64,000 nucleotides of DNA, from assembly GCA_050116575.1 (NCBI GenBank), contig JASFOJ010000004.1, positions 1 to 64,000 of the forward strand. The letters run 5' to 3'. The stretch is from JAKEGK01 sp050116575. GTDB taxonomy: Bacteria > Pseudomonadota > Gammaproteobacteria > SZUA-152. The position numbers were made by a program, and so were the translations under genes. The notes below the pieces were generated by a model, which was given only the letters and a program-made list of their open reading frames with translations, was not told the DNA's origin and ran no database searches. Positions 40,201 to 49,644 of the stretch are shown here, piece after piece (position 1 is the stretch's first letter; each line of letters opens with the position of its first letter).

Positions 40201-40428
40201 CCGGGCCACCACTTCCCAGTCTATGGGTTCAATGTAGGTAGAATCCGCCAACTCCGGATCGGTCATGATGGTGGCCGGATTGGAGTTAACCAAAATGGTG
40301 CGAAAGCCTTCTTCCTTAAGGGCTTTACAGGCCTGGGCGCCGGAGTAATCGAACTCACAGGCCTGGCCGATAACGATAGGCCCTGCGCCAATAATTAATA
40401 TGCTGTTAATGTCAGTACGCTTTGGCAT
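37207..40428 (-). CDS. carB: Carbamoyl-phosphate synthase large subunit
   Basis: 1073 residues, the normal length. Two duplicated ATP-grasp synthetase halves, recognisable by [20 protein letters not shown] and [20 protein letters not shown], and a C-terminal MGS-like allosteric domain. It makes carbamoyl phosphate for arginine and pyrimidine synthesis using ammonia channelled from CarA. It lies 133 bp after carA and overlaps greA by four bp. Confidence 0.99.
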   Translation of the reverse strand: [1073 protein letters not shown]

Positions 40429-40561
40429 GTTTATATATAATGTTCGGGTTCGTGTTTGATTACGTTCATAGGAATAGAGCTTTAGCGATCTATCGCAATA
40501 CGCCGATGTTCCAGTGAATCATCCGGCATTTGTTTTTTACCAGACATTCCGCCTTTGTGGC

Positions 40562-41692
<1,131 letters not shown>

Positions 41693-41727
41693 TCAAAACC
41701 TCCCGTTTTGCATCACACGTACATACA

Positions 41728-41760
41728 AAGCGGGAGAGACGATAATCGCCTCTCCCGCTT
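41728..41760 (-). terminator. Strong hairpin between dapB and carA
   Basis: AAGCGGGAGAG pairs perfectly with CTCTCCCGCTT (11 bp), with further pairing inside the loop. On the minus strand it is followed by TTTGTATG, a short U-tract, so it may be the dapB terminator or an attenuator in the carA leader. Confidence 0.5.
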
Positions 41761-41889
41761 ATAAAAATTGCGTTGGTGATATGCCATTTTACTGCGTTCA
41801 GCCCCACGTTGTCCATGGGAGAGTACTGAGATGCGCGCACGATGTTCAATACCACTTCAATGCCATATACATAGTGGTTTCCTCTCCTT

Positions 41890-42699
41890 TTACATTGTCC
41901 GCAATCCCAAGACATCCTGCATATCGAATAATCCTTTGTCGCGCGCCATTGTCCATTTGGCGGCCCTGACCGCACCTTTGGCGAAGGTCATGCGGCTGGA
42001 TGCTTTATGGGTAATTTCCACCCGTTCACCAATACCGGCAAACATAACAGTGTGTTCGCCCACGATATCGCCCGCCCGGATGGTTTCAAATCCGATGGTA
42101 TTGCGATCCCGTTCCCCGGTTCGCCCCTCCCGGCCATAAACTGCGCATTCCTTGAGATCCCGCCCCAGTGCAGCAGCAACCACTTCCCCCATGGCTAATG
42201 CCGTTCCTGACGGCGCGTCCACTTTGTGGCGGTGATGGGCTTCAATAATTTCTATATCAATATCTTCATTCATAACACGGGCAGCGATGTCGAGCAGCTT
42301 AAAACAAAGATTCACCCCGACACTCATATTAGGTGCAAACACAATGGCCGTTTGCTCTGCGGCATTGCTGATAGTATTTTTATCAGCATCTGACAATCCC
42401 GTGGTGCCGATAACGATGCGCTTACCGGCGCCTTGGCAAAGGCTGACATTTGCCAGTGTGGACTCGGGTGTCGTAAAGTCAATCAGAACGTCGAACTGGT
42501 CGATGACTGACGTCATATCATCCACGACTTTAACCCCGTTGGTGCCTACACCGGCCAGTTCCCCGGCATCACGACCGATAGCACTGCTACCGGCACGTTC
42601 AATAGCGGCAGTGAGCGTTGCATCTTCCGCCAGATGACAGGCTTCGATCAGCGCCTTGCCCATCCGGCCGGCAGCACCCGTTACAGCAATGTTGGTCAT
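41890..42699 (-). CDS. dapB: 4-hydroxy-tetrahydrodipicolinate reductase
   Basis: 269 residues. NAD(P)H-binding VTGAAGRMGKALIEA at the N-terminus, VLIDFTTPES, the catalytic EAHHRHKVDAPSGTAL, and the C-terminal GERVEITHKASSR. It acts in lysine and diaminopimelate synthesis. The ATG at 42699 is chosen because the Rossmann motif starts right after it; 15 further codons upstream are open but unlikely. Confidence 0.97.
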   Translation of the reverse strand: MTNIAVTGAAGRMGKALIEACHLAEDATLTAAIERAGSSAIGRDAGELAGVGTNGVKVVDDMTSVIDQFDVLIDFTTPESTLANVSLCQGAGKRIVIGTTGLSDADKNTISNAAEQTAIVFAPNMSVGVNLCFKLLDIAARVMNEDIDIEIIEAHHRHKVDAPSGTALAMGEVVAAALGRDLKECAVYGREGRTGERDRNTIGFETIRAGDIVGEHTVMFAGIGERVEITHKASSRMTFAKGAVRAAKWTMARDKGLFDMQDVLGLRTM

Positions 42700-42884
42700 G
42701 GTGATTCCCCAATCATGTTTCGAATTTTTATCGCTTGCCGGCAACTGAACGCTGCCGGTGATGGCTGTTGCTTACTGCGATGACAAAGAACAGTAAAACA
42801 ATGATATTGTGGTTTTGGTTTGCGGCAGCGTGAATAGCCACTATAGCCTGGCCTCCGTGACGTCGCTCCCGTTATATCAGGAAC

Positions 42885-43433
42885 TCACCAGCTGATATAT
42901 GAGTAGCCTTGCTTTTGTAACTCCATGAGATCCGCGGCGCCCACGTCCACCATTTTTGCCGAATCAAGAATATCCTTTTTCGTCCATCCCAGAGACTTCA
43001 TGGTGTTACCGCAGGCATGAAACTCCACCCCATATTGCAGCAAACTGGCTACCCGCTCCCTGACCTCGTTACTCACCGGTCGTTCGGGTTTTTTTGCCAG
43101 GATATGAATACCGGGGCCAATGCCCACCACGACAATATGAATATTGTCGCCGTATTTACGCAACATGGCGCCCACCGAAAACAATACCGCGTTGTGGTAG
43201 TGCTCATCCGCTTTATTGAATTGATAGACGACCTTGTTATCAACGGGGTCACCGGGGAACCGTAATTCAGGCTCACCACTTGAACCTTCGGCTGCCCGGC
43301 TGCCGGATTGACTGGTCATGGCCAGGCCACCGCCAGCCAACAGGCCACCTAATAACTTACGCCGTGACCGGTTGGTGTCGGGCCCGTTTTTGACATTAAG
43401 GCGATTTAGTATTTTTCGTATGCTTAGTTTCAA
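42885..43433 (-). CDS. Tat-exported DsrE/DsrF-like protein
   Basis: 182 residues. A twin-arginine signal is seen at 22-30 (NRSRRKLLGG) with a Gly/Leu/Ala hydrophobic stretch. The mature domain (~55-182) matches the DsrE/DsrF-like sulfur-relay fold, with the conserved Cys141 in GVEFHACGNTM. DsrE-type proteins carry persulfide sulfur; here the Tat signal points to the periplasm. It lies 34 bp downstream of dnaJ, so it may share the chaperone transcript. Function is inferred from the family only. Confidence 0.8.
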   Translation of the reverse strand: MKLSIRKILNRLNVKNGPDTNRSRRKLLGGLLAGGGLAMTSQSGSRAAEGSSGEPELRFPGDPVDNKVVYQFNKADEHYHNAVLFSVGAMLRKYGDNIHIVVVGIGPGIHILAKKPERPVSNEVRERVASLLQYGVEFHACGNTMKSLGWTKKDILDSAKMVDVGAADLMELQKQGYSYISW

Positions 43434-43467
43434 TCTGCTTCCTTACTTGCGGGAACACGTATCCTTC

Positions 43468-44601
43468 TCAGGGCTTGAGGTCGTCGAAAAATTTCTTCAC
43501 ACCATCGAGCCAGGAAGTCTCTTTGGGCCGCTGTTTGTCGTGGTTAAGAGTCTTGTCAAATTCGCGCAGCAATTCCTTTTGTTTGCTGTTGAGTTTGACC
43601 GGGGTTTCCACCATCACGCGGCAAATCAGATCACCGGGCGGACCACCTCGTACTGATTTTACACCTTTGCCGCGTAACCTGAACAGCTTCCCGGATTGAG
43701 TTTCAGCGGGGATTTTGAGTTTAACACGTCCTTCCAGGGTGGGTACTTCCAATTCGCCGCCCAAGGTAGCGATCACAAACCCAATGGGTACTTCGCAAAA
43801 TAAATCGCTTTCGTCACGTTCGAAAATGGGATGGGGCTTTACGGAAATCTGTACGTACAGGTCGCCCGCCGGCGCGCCTTGATCGCCGGCCTCGCCTTCG
43901 CCGCTGAGACGAATCCGGTCGCCGTTGTCCACGCCGGGGGGTACCTTGACAGACAGGGTTTTTTGCTCCTGTACGCGGCCCTGGCCGTGACACGCCGGAC
44001 AGGGATCTTCAATAATCTGGCCGGTACCCCGGCACTTGGGACAGGTTTGCTGCAAGGAAAAAAATCCCTGCTGCATACGCACCTGACCGATACCGTTACA
44101 GGTAGTACAGGTCGTTGGGGATGAGCCTTTGCGGGCCCCGCTGCCGTCGCATTCCGTACATTCCACGGATGTTGGTACGCGTATTTTGACCGACGTGCCC
44201 TGAACAGCCTCTTCCAGGGACAATTCCAGGTTGTAACGTAAATCCGCACCACGGCGTGCCCGCGATCCACCGCCGCCGGCGAATCCGCCGCCAAAAATAT
44301 CACCAAACACATCACCGAATATGTCACTGAAACTGGCGCCACCGGCCCCGAATCCTCCGAAGCCGCCACCGCCGGCAGCGACACCTTCGTGGCCAAACTG
44401 GTCATAGGCAGCCCGCTTTTGCGCGTCGGATAATACGTCGTAAGCTTCTTTGGCTTCTTTGAATTTGTTTTCGGCTTCTGTGTCGTCGGGATTGCGGTCC
44501 GGATGGTGTTTCATCGCCAGGCGTTTAAAAGCCTTTTTCAGTTCCGCATCACTGGCATTTTTGGCCACGCCCAGAACTTCATAATAATCACGTTTTGACA
44601 T
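43468..44601 (-). CDS. dnaJ: Chaperone protein DnaJ
   Basis: 377 residues from the ATG at 44601 (four extra codons upstream are unlikely). J-domain with the HPD motif in KHHPDRNP, a Gly/Phe-rich linker, four zinc-finger repeats CTECDGSG, CTTCNGIG, CPKCRGTG and CPACHGQG, and a C-terminal substrate-binding region. Co-chaperone of DnaK. A stem-loop lies between dnaK and this gene. Confidence 0.98.
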   Translation of the reverse strand: MSKRDYYEVLGVAKNASDAELKKAFKRLAMKHHPDRNPDDTEAENKFKEAKEAYDVLSDAQKRAAYDQFGHEGVAAGGGGFGGFGAGGASFSDIFGDVFGDIFGGGFAGGGGSRARRGADLRYNLELSLEEAVQGTSVKIRVPTSVECTECDGSGARKGSSPTTCTTCNGIGQVRMQQGFFSLQQTCPKCRGTGQIIEDPCPACHGQGRVQEQKTLSVKVPPGVDNGDRIRLSGEGEAGDQGAPAGDLYVQISVKPHPIFERDESDLFCEVPIGFVIATLGGELEVPTLEGRVKLKIPAETQSGKLFRLRGKGVKSVRGGPPGDLICRVMVETPVKLNSKQKELLREFDKTLNHDKQRPKETSWLDGVKKFFDDLKP

Positions 44602-44633
44602 TACGGATTCCATAGCTGTTAATAAACAACAAA

Positions 44634-44665
44634 ACGCAAAGGCCGAAAAAGACGACGCTTTGCGT
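44634..44665 (-). terminator. Stem-loop between dnaK and dnaJ
   Basis: ACGCAAAG pairs with CTTTGCGT; on the minus strand it is followed by TTTGTTGTTT. It may act as a partial terminator or mRNA-stabilising structure that lowers dnaJ relative to dnaK. Confidence 0.55.
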
Positions 44666-44702
44666 ATTTGTTATTCTTCAACAGAAACTTTACTCGTTTA
44701 TT

Positions 44703-46646
44703 TTATTTGTCGTCTTTTACTTCTTCAAACTCGGCGTCGACGACGTCTTCGCTGGCGCCGGATTCGCCGCCACCTTCCGCGCCATGGCCGCCTTCGCCGC
44801 CGCCAGCCGGTCCCTGGCCCTGGCCGGCCTGTTGCTGGTAAGCGCGTTCGGCGATTTTACCGGATGCTTCCACCAATACTTTGGTTTTGGCTTCGATGGC
44901 ATCCTTGTCGTCGCTTTTCATGACTTCTTCCAGCTCTTTAATGGCCGACTCGATGGATTTCTTTTCTTCCTCGCTGACTTTGTCACCCAGATCGGTCATG
45001 GACTTGCGGGTGGCATGAATCAGGTTGTCAGCCTGATTACGTGCGGCGATTAACTCGTGGAACTTCTTATCTTCCTCGGCGTGTGCTTCGGCGTCTTTCA
45101 CCATCTTGTCGATTTCCTCATCCGACAATCCGCTGGATGCCTTAATAACAATGGATTGTTCCTTGCCAGTAGCCTTGTCTTTTGCCGAAACATTCATGAT
45201 TCCATTGGCATCAATATCGAAGGTCACTTCGATTTGCGGTATGCCTCGTGGCGCCGGTGGTATATCCGACAGGTCGAACCGACCCAGAGATTTGTTGGCG
45301 GACGCCATTTCCCGTTCACCCTGCAACACGTGTACCGTGACCGCGGTTTGATTGTCATCGGCGGTAGAGAACACCTGTTGGGCCTTGGTGGGAATGGTCG
45401 TATTCTTATCGATGAGCTTGGTCATTACACCGCCCAGCGTTTCGATACCCAACGACAGGGGCGTAACATCCAGTAACAGAACGTCTTTAACATCACCGCC
45501 AAGGACACCGCCCTGGATGGATGCACCAACGGCCACCGCTTCGTCAGGGTTAACGTCTTTACGCGGTTCTTTACCAAAAAATTCTTTTACCGCTTCCTGC
45601 ACTTTCGGCATCCGGGTTTGACCACCTACCAGAATCACATCGCTGATTTCACTGGAATTTAAGCCGGCGTCCTTGATGGCAACTTTGCACGGTTCCATGG
45701 TGCGCGCAATCAGGTCTTCCACCAGCGATTCCAGTTTGGCTCGGGTCAATTTGATGTTTAAGTGCTTGGGTCCGGACGCATCGGCCGTGATGTAAGGCAG
45801 ATTTACATCGGTCTGTTGCGAAGAGGATAACTCGATCTTGGCTTTTTCCGCAGCTTCTTTCAGGCGTTGCAGCGCCAGCGGATCGTTGCGCAAGTCGATG
45901 CCCTGCTCTTTCTTAAATTGATCCACCAGGTAGTCAATCAAGCGCTGGTCAAAGTCTTCACCACCCAGGAACGTATCCCCGTTGGTCGACAGCACTTCGA
46001 TCTGGTGCTCGCCTTCGATGTCGGCGATTTCTATAATGGAGATATCAAAAGTACCACCACCCAGGTCATAAACCGCTACCTTGCGGTCGCCCTGTTTTTT
46101 ATCCAGACCGAACGCCAGCGCCGCAGCAGTGGGTTCGTTAATAATCCGTTTTACATTCAGCCCGGCAATTTTACCGGCGTCTTTGGTGGCCTGGCGCTGG
46201 GAGTCATTAAAATACGCCGGTACGGTAATGACAGCGTCGGTTACCGGCTCACCCAGGTATTCTTCGGCTGTCTTTTTCATTTTCATCAGCACACGTGCCG
46301 ACACTTCGGGAGCGGCCATTTTCTTACCAGATACCTCGACCCAGGCATCGCCGTTATCCGCCTCAATAATTTTGTAAGGGACCAGGTCGATATCTTTCTG
46401 GACTTCCTTGTCCTTAAACCGGCGCCCGATCAATCGTTTGATGGCATGCAGCGTGTTTTCCGGGTTGGTCACTGCCTGGCGTTTGGCGGATGCTCCCACC
46501 AGGATTTCGCCATCTTTGGTAAAGGCAACAACCGATGGTGTAGTGCGATCACCTTCCGCGTTCTCGATGACCCGGGGTTTGCCGCCCTCCATTACCGCGA
46601 CACAGGAGTTTGTCGTACCTAAGTCAATTCCGATAATTTTTCCCAT
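44703..46646 (-). CDS. dnaK: Chaperone protein DnaK
   Basis: 647 residues. Hsp70 with the signatures IGIDLGTTNSCVAV, VYDLGGGTFDISI and VILVGGQTRMPKVQ, a substrate-binding domain, a helical lid and an acidic end EFEEVKDDK. It folds proteins with DnaJ and GrpE. A sigma32-like promoter precedes it at 46720-46747. Confidence 0.99.
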   Translation of the reverse strand: MGKIIGIDLGTTNSCVAVMEGGKPRVIENAEGDRTTPSVVAFTKDGEILVGASAKRQAVTNPENTLHAIKRLIGRRFKDKEVQKDIDLVPYKIIEADNGDAWVEVSGKKMAAPEVSARVLMKMKKTAEEYLGEPVTDAVITVPAYFNDSQRQATKDAGKIAGLNVKRIINEPTAAALAFGLDKKQGDRKVAVYDLGGGTFDISIIEIADIEGEHQIEVLSTNGDTFLGGEDFDQRLIDYLVDQFKKEQGIDLRNDPLALQRLKEAAEKAKIELSSSQQTDVNLPYITADASGPKHLNIKLTRAKLESLVEDLIARTMEPCKVAIKDAGLNSSEISDVILVGGQTRMPKVQEAVKEFFGKEPRKDVNPDEAVAVGASIQGGVLGGDVKDVLLLDVTPLSLGIETLGGVMTKLIDKNTTIPTKAQQVFSTADDNQTAVTVHVLQGEREMASANKSLGRFDLSDIPPAPRGIPQIEVTFDIDANGIMNVSAKDKATGKEQSIVIKASSGLSDEEIDKMVKDAEAHAEEDKKFHELIAARNQADNLIHATRKSMTDLGDKVSEEEKKSIESAIKELEEVMKSDDKDAIEAKTKVLVEASGKIAERAYQQQAGQGQGPAGGGEGGHGAEGGGESGASEDVVDAEFEEVKDDK

Positions 46647-46719
46647 TGTTCCTGGTCTCCACGTATATTTTCATTACCAACAAATTGTTTTTGCGGTAAT
46701 TCGTTAATTTCTATGCCGT

Positions 46720-46747
46720 AAATAAGGTCGCTCATGGCGTTTTCAAG
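46720..46747 (-). promoter_or_regulatory. Sigma32-like heat-shock promoter of dnaK
   Basis: Minus strand: CTTGAAA (46741-46747), a 13-nt spacer, then CCTTATTT (46720-46727). The -35 is a perfect match to the sigma32 consensus and the -10 is partial (CCCCATNT). It lies in the grpE-dnaK gap. Confidence 0.6.
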
Positions 46748-46755
46748 CCAATTTG

Positions 46756-47460
46756 CTAGCTATTTTCGCCTTCTTTGCCCGATTGGGTCTTTTCGTCCGT
46801 TTTCGTTTCACCGGCGGCCCCGCCTTTGGTTCCTTGGTCTCCCTTGCCGGGGCCCTTGGACACCATCACCATGGCCGGCCGCACCAGACGCCCGTTCAGC
46901 GTGTAGCCTTTTTGCATCACATGCGTGACGATATCCGGTCCGTGTTCATTGCTTTCCTGAGCCGACATGGCCTGGTGAAATTCCGGATTGAAGGGTTCAC
47001 CCACGGGGTTTACCGCTTCGACGCCGTATTTCTGCACGCAGTCACTAAGCATTTTCAGTGTTAACTCACTACCTTCGAGGAGTTTTTCCGTATCGGCGCT
47101 GGATTCCTTTGCGGCGCTGATGCCCATTTCCAGGCTGTCGATGACGGGTAACAGATCCGTGACGAATTTTTCCAGCCCAAACTTATGGGCGTTGGCTACA
47201 TCGCGCTCCACGCGGCGACGGGTATTTTCCAGTTCCGCCTTGGCGCGCAACAGTTCGTCCCAATGATTTGCCGCCTTTTCTTCTGCTTTTTGCAGTTTTT
47301 CCTTTAATTGCTCCAGGTCGTCCGTGACTTCGGATAATGCATGTTCGCCACCGCTATCCGCCGTGGCTCCCGCTTCCTTTTCGGTGCCGTCTGCATCTGA
47401 TGATGCCTGCGCCGCTTTCTTTTGATTTTGGTTCGAAACTGCGTTGTCGTCGCTTACCAT
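46756..47460 (-). CDS. grpE: Nucleotide exchange factor GrpE
   Basis: 234 residues, longer than E. coli GrpE because of a ~60-residue acidic, Ala/Asp/Glu-rich N-terminus. The core has a long coiled coil and the family end NGRLVRPAMVMVSKG, then a further Gly/Lys/Thr-rich tail. It exchanges nucleotide on DnaK. A sigma32-like promoter lies about 330 bp upstream. Confidence 0.96.
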   Translation of the reverse strand: MVSDDNAVSNQNQKKAAQASSDADGTEKEAGATADSGGEHALSEVTDDLEQLKEKLQKAEEKAANHWDELLRAKAELENTRRRVERDVANAHKFGLEKFVTDLLPVIDSLEMGISAAKESSADTEKLLEGSELTLKMLSDCVQKYGVEAVNPVGEPFNPEFHQAMSAQESNEHGPDIVTHVMQKGYTLNGRLVRPAMVMVSKGPGKGDQGTKGGAAGETKTDEKTQSGKEGENS

Positions 47461-47758
47461 TCAAGATCTCCGTAGCAAGGTCCGTCTATTTGTTTTCAAG
47501 TCAGTAACCCAGCGTTGGGTGTATATGTTTATGTTGCTGCAAAAAACCAATACATTGACGCTATCGGTGATAACTCGTGATTCAATGATTCAAGCACTCA
47601 ACGAACAATAAACCGCGCTTGTCAGCCCGCTGTTATGCTGTCCGTCAATCGGGACCGGGGGCGTCCGAGCGTAATCGTAATTTACTGGTAACTCACTGTT
47701 ACGGGTAACCTACTGCCCATTGTTACTCGTAAGCTGTTGAAAGTTAGTGCTTAAATTG

Positions 47759-47776
47759 AAAAACCTTGCGGTTTTT
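47759..47776 (-). terminator. Possible hrcA terminator
   Basis: Minus strand AAAAACC-GCAA-GGTTTTT, a seven-base-pair stem with a tetraloop whose 3' arm ends in five T residues. Located ~65 bp after the hrcA stop and overlapping the expected start of the grpE transcript. Confidence 0.5.
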
Positions 47777-47780
47777 AATC

Positions 47781-47808
47781 ATATTGGGGCGCTATTGTAA
47801 GTTTCAAC
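47781..47808 (-). promoter_or_regulatory. Sigma32-like heat-shock promoter of grpE
   Basis: Minus strand: GTTGAAA (47802-47808), a 12-nt spacer, then CCCCAATAT (47781-47789). Close to the sigma32 consensus CTTGAAA / CCCCATNT. Confidence 0.65.
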
Positions 47809-47840
47809 CACGAAATTGCAACGACTAAGGCGATAAGCGC

Positions 47841-48881
47841 TTAGCTGCGTTCTTTCATCACCGCGCCGAGAATTTTGGCAGTAACATCCACGATGGGAAT
47901 AACCCGGTCATAGGCCATGCGCGTGGGCCCGATGACACCCAGCGCGCCCAGGACCTTGTCACCATCGGAATAGGTGGCGGTAACGACGCTGCATTCATCC
48001 AGGGCTTCGTACCCTGACTCGTTACCGATGAAAATCTGTATCCCGGGTGCCTTTAACGACTGATCCATCAATTGCAGAATTCCGCGCTTCTCGTCAAAGG
48101 CTTCAAAAAGTTGCCGTAACCGGGTGATATCCGCCATATCTTCATACTTCATCAGGTTGGTTTCCCCCGCCAGCACAAAATCGTGTTGCGGCGCATCATC
48201 CTTGAAAACCTTCTGTGCCATTTCAATGGCATGTAACATAATCCGGTCCATGGTTTCCTTGGCTTCCTTCATCTGCCGCACCAGCGAATCCCGCACCCTG
48301 CTGATATCTTTTCCTACCAACTCCTCGTTGAGGCAGTTTGAGATGCGGATCAATTCCGGCTGGGAATAATTACGTTCCGTATGGATGATGCGGTTCTGGA
48401 CCTCTCCCTGATCGAGCACCATGATGGCCAATACCCGCCGATCGGACAACGGCAAAAATTCAATATGCCGAACCTGGGCCTGCTGACGGTCCGGCAACAT
48501 AACCATCCCCGCCATTCTCGTCAGCGTGGAAAGCATATCGGAGGCCGACTTGACTAAAATCTTGGTATCGCCTTCGGTGTCCAGTTGCACTTTGATGAGA
48601 TCAACCTCAGTCTCGTCAATGGGCTTGACGGTCAGCAGGTTATCAATAAACATCCGATAACCATCCACGGTGGGTATGCGGCCGGCGGAAGTATGTGGCG
48701 AACGGACAAGGCCCAGCCTTTCCAGGTCGGCTATCACGTTGCGAACGGTGGCGGAACTCAGTTCCAGCTTGGATTCCCGTAACAGGGTTGTTGACCCCAC
48801 CGGTTGTCCTTCGCGGATGTAATATTGCACCAGTGTTTTTAACAAGTGCTGGGCGCGTTCATTTAATACTGTTTCATTCAC
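47841..48881 (-). CDS. hrcA: Heat-inducible transcription repressor HrcA
   Basis: 346 residues. N-terminal winged helix (ERAQHLLKTLVQYYIREGQP, then SSATVRNVIADLERLGLV) and a GAF-like core. It represses chaperone genes by binding the CIRCE operator; a CIRCE copy is present at 49135-49161 upstream of this gene. Length is typical. Confidence 0.97.
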   Translation of the reverse strand: MNETVLNERAQHLLKTLVQYYIREGQPVGSTTLLRESKLELSSATVRNVIADLERLGLVRSPHTSAGRIPTVDGYRMFIDNLLTVKPIDETEVDLIKVQLDTEGDTKILVKSASDMLSTLTRMAGMVMLPDRQQAQVRHIEFLPLSDRRVLAIMVLDQGEVQNRIIHTERNYSQPELIRISNCLNEELVGKDISRVRDSLVRQMKEAKETMDRIMLHAIEMAQKVFKDDAPQHDFVLAGETNLMKYEDMADITRLRQLFEAFDEKRGILQLMDQSLKAPGIQIFIGNESGYEALDECSVVTATYSDGDKVLGALGVIGPTRMAYDRVIPIVDVTAKILGAVMKERS

Positions 48882-49644
48882 GTTGTAATAGCCCTGGATT
48901 GATTGTTCGCTCTATTCTCTACTCATCGAAATCGTGTTTGTTCTCGTTCGTTGAAGACTCCTGACGCTGCCACCTGCTGAAGAGTCCTTACATTCATTGG
49001 TGACTTTCTCTTATAGAGAAACCTGTCTACAGCCGTTTAAAGTGCCTATATTATTTGGCATTGAGGTTTATCGCCAAATACCGGACACCACGGGCCAAAC
49101 CAATTTTATAGGGATAACAACAGCTTAGTATACTTTAGCACTGTATCAAAAAGAGTGCCAAACCGTTGTCTTACCGCTTAGTATGGGTGCAAATTTGTGT
49201 TTTTAAACCTTGAAGCGCACACATGACAAATGGGTGCCAACAAGGCTATAGTAGGTTATTGGTGCCTAAATCATTGAGATTATGTGACTTATCAGGCGTC
49301 TACGGGCGCCACGACAAGCCGTTTCATTAAACATGTGGTGGTTATTCGCGCACTGCCCCCAATAAAGTCGGCGTAGCGCGAATCAGGCGGAACCCAAAGC
49401 AACATGGAATATCGAATTCAACGGAGGAACGGGGCAATCCCGGCGCAGTAGTGGAGTATTCAAATTTCTATTCGGCGATCGTTTCTGTCGATGAACTTGA
49501 CATTCTTTTTGCATCATTCACGGCATGCAGATCATGGCGCGGCCTCGGCTGGCAAATAGTGGCCGATTTATCCCAATGACATAACAATACCGGGCAAGAT
49601 ACGACACCAGGGAATGACAACAAAAATAGGCAATCGTAATAAAT
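48882..49644. other. hrcA-nadK divergent intergenic region
   Basis: 763 bp. It contains the CIRCE operator at 49135-49161 and a small TTTCTC/GAGAAA hairpin at 49007-49023 in the hrcA leader. No gene is supported on either strand outside nadK. Confidence 0.6.
49135..49161 (-). promoter_or_regulatory. CIRCE operator (HrcA binding site)
   Basis: Plus strand TTAGCACTG-N9-GAGTGCCAA; the consensus TTAGCACTC-N9-GAGTGCTAA matches at 16 of 18 positions, with the exact nine-base spacer. On the minus strand it overlaps possible TTGGCA / TAAAGT promoter elements 18 bp apart. It implies hrcA autoregulation. Confidence 0.9.

Larger units (their letters stand above)
47461..47840. other. hrcA-grpE intergenic region
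   Basis: 380 bp without a gene. It holds a hairpin near the hrcA end and a sigma32-like promoter reading into grpE, leaving a leader of ~310 nt. No second CIRCE element was found here. Confidence 0.6.

Noticed and set aside
47743..47755. Second CIRCE half-site before grpE
   Set aside because: A TTAAGCACTAA-like word is present but the matching arm at nine-base spacing is missing.
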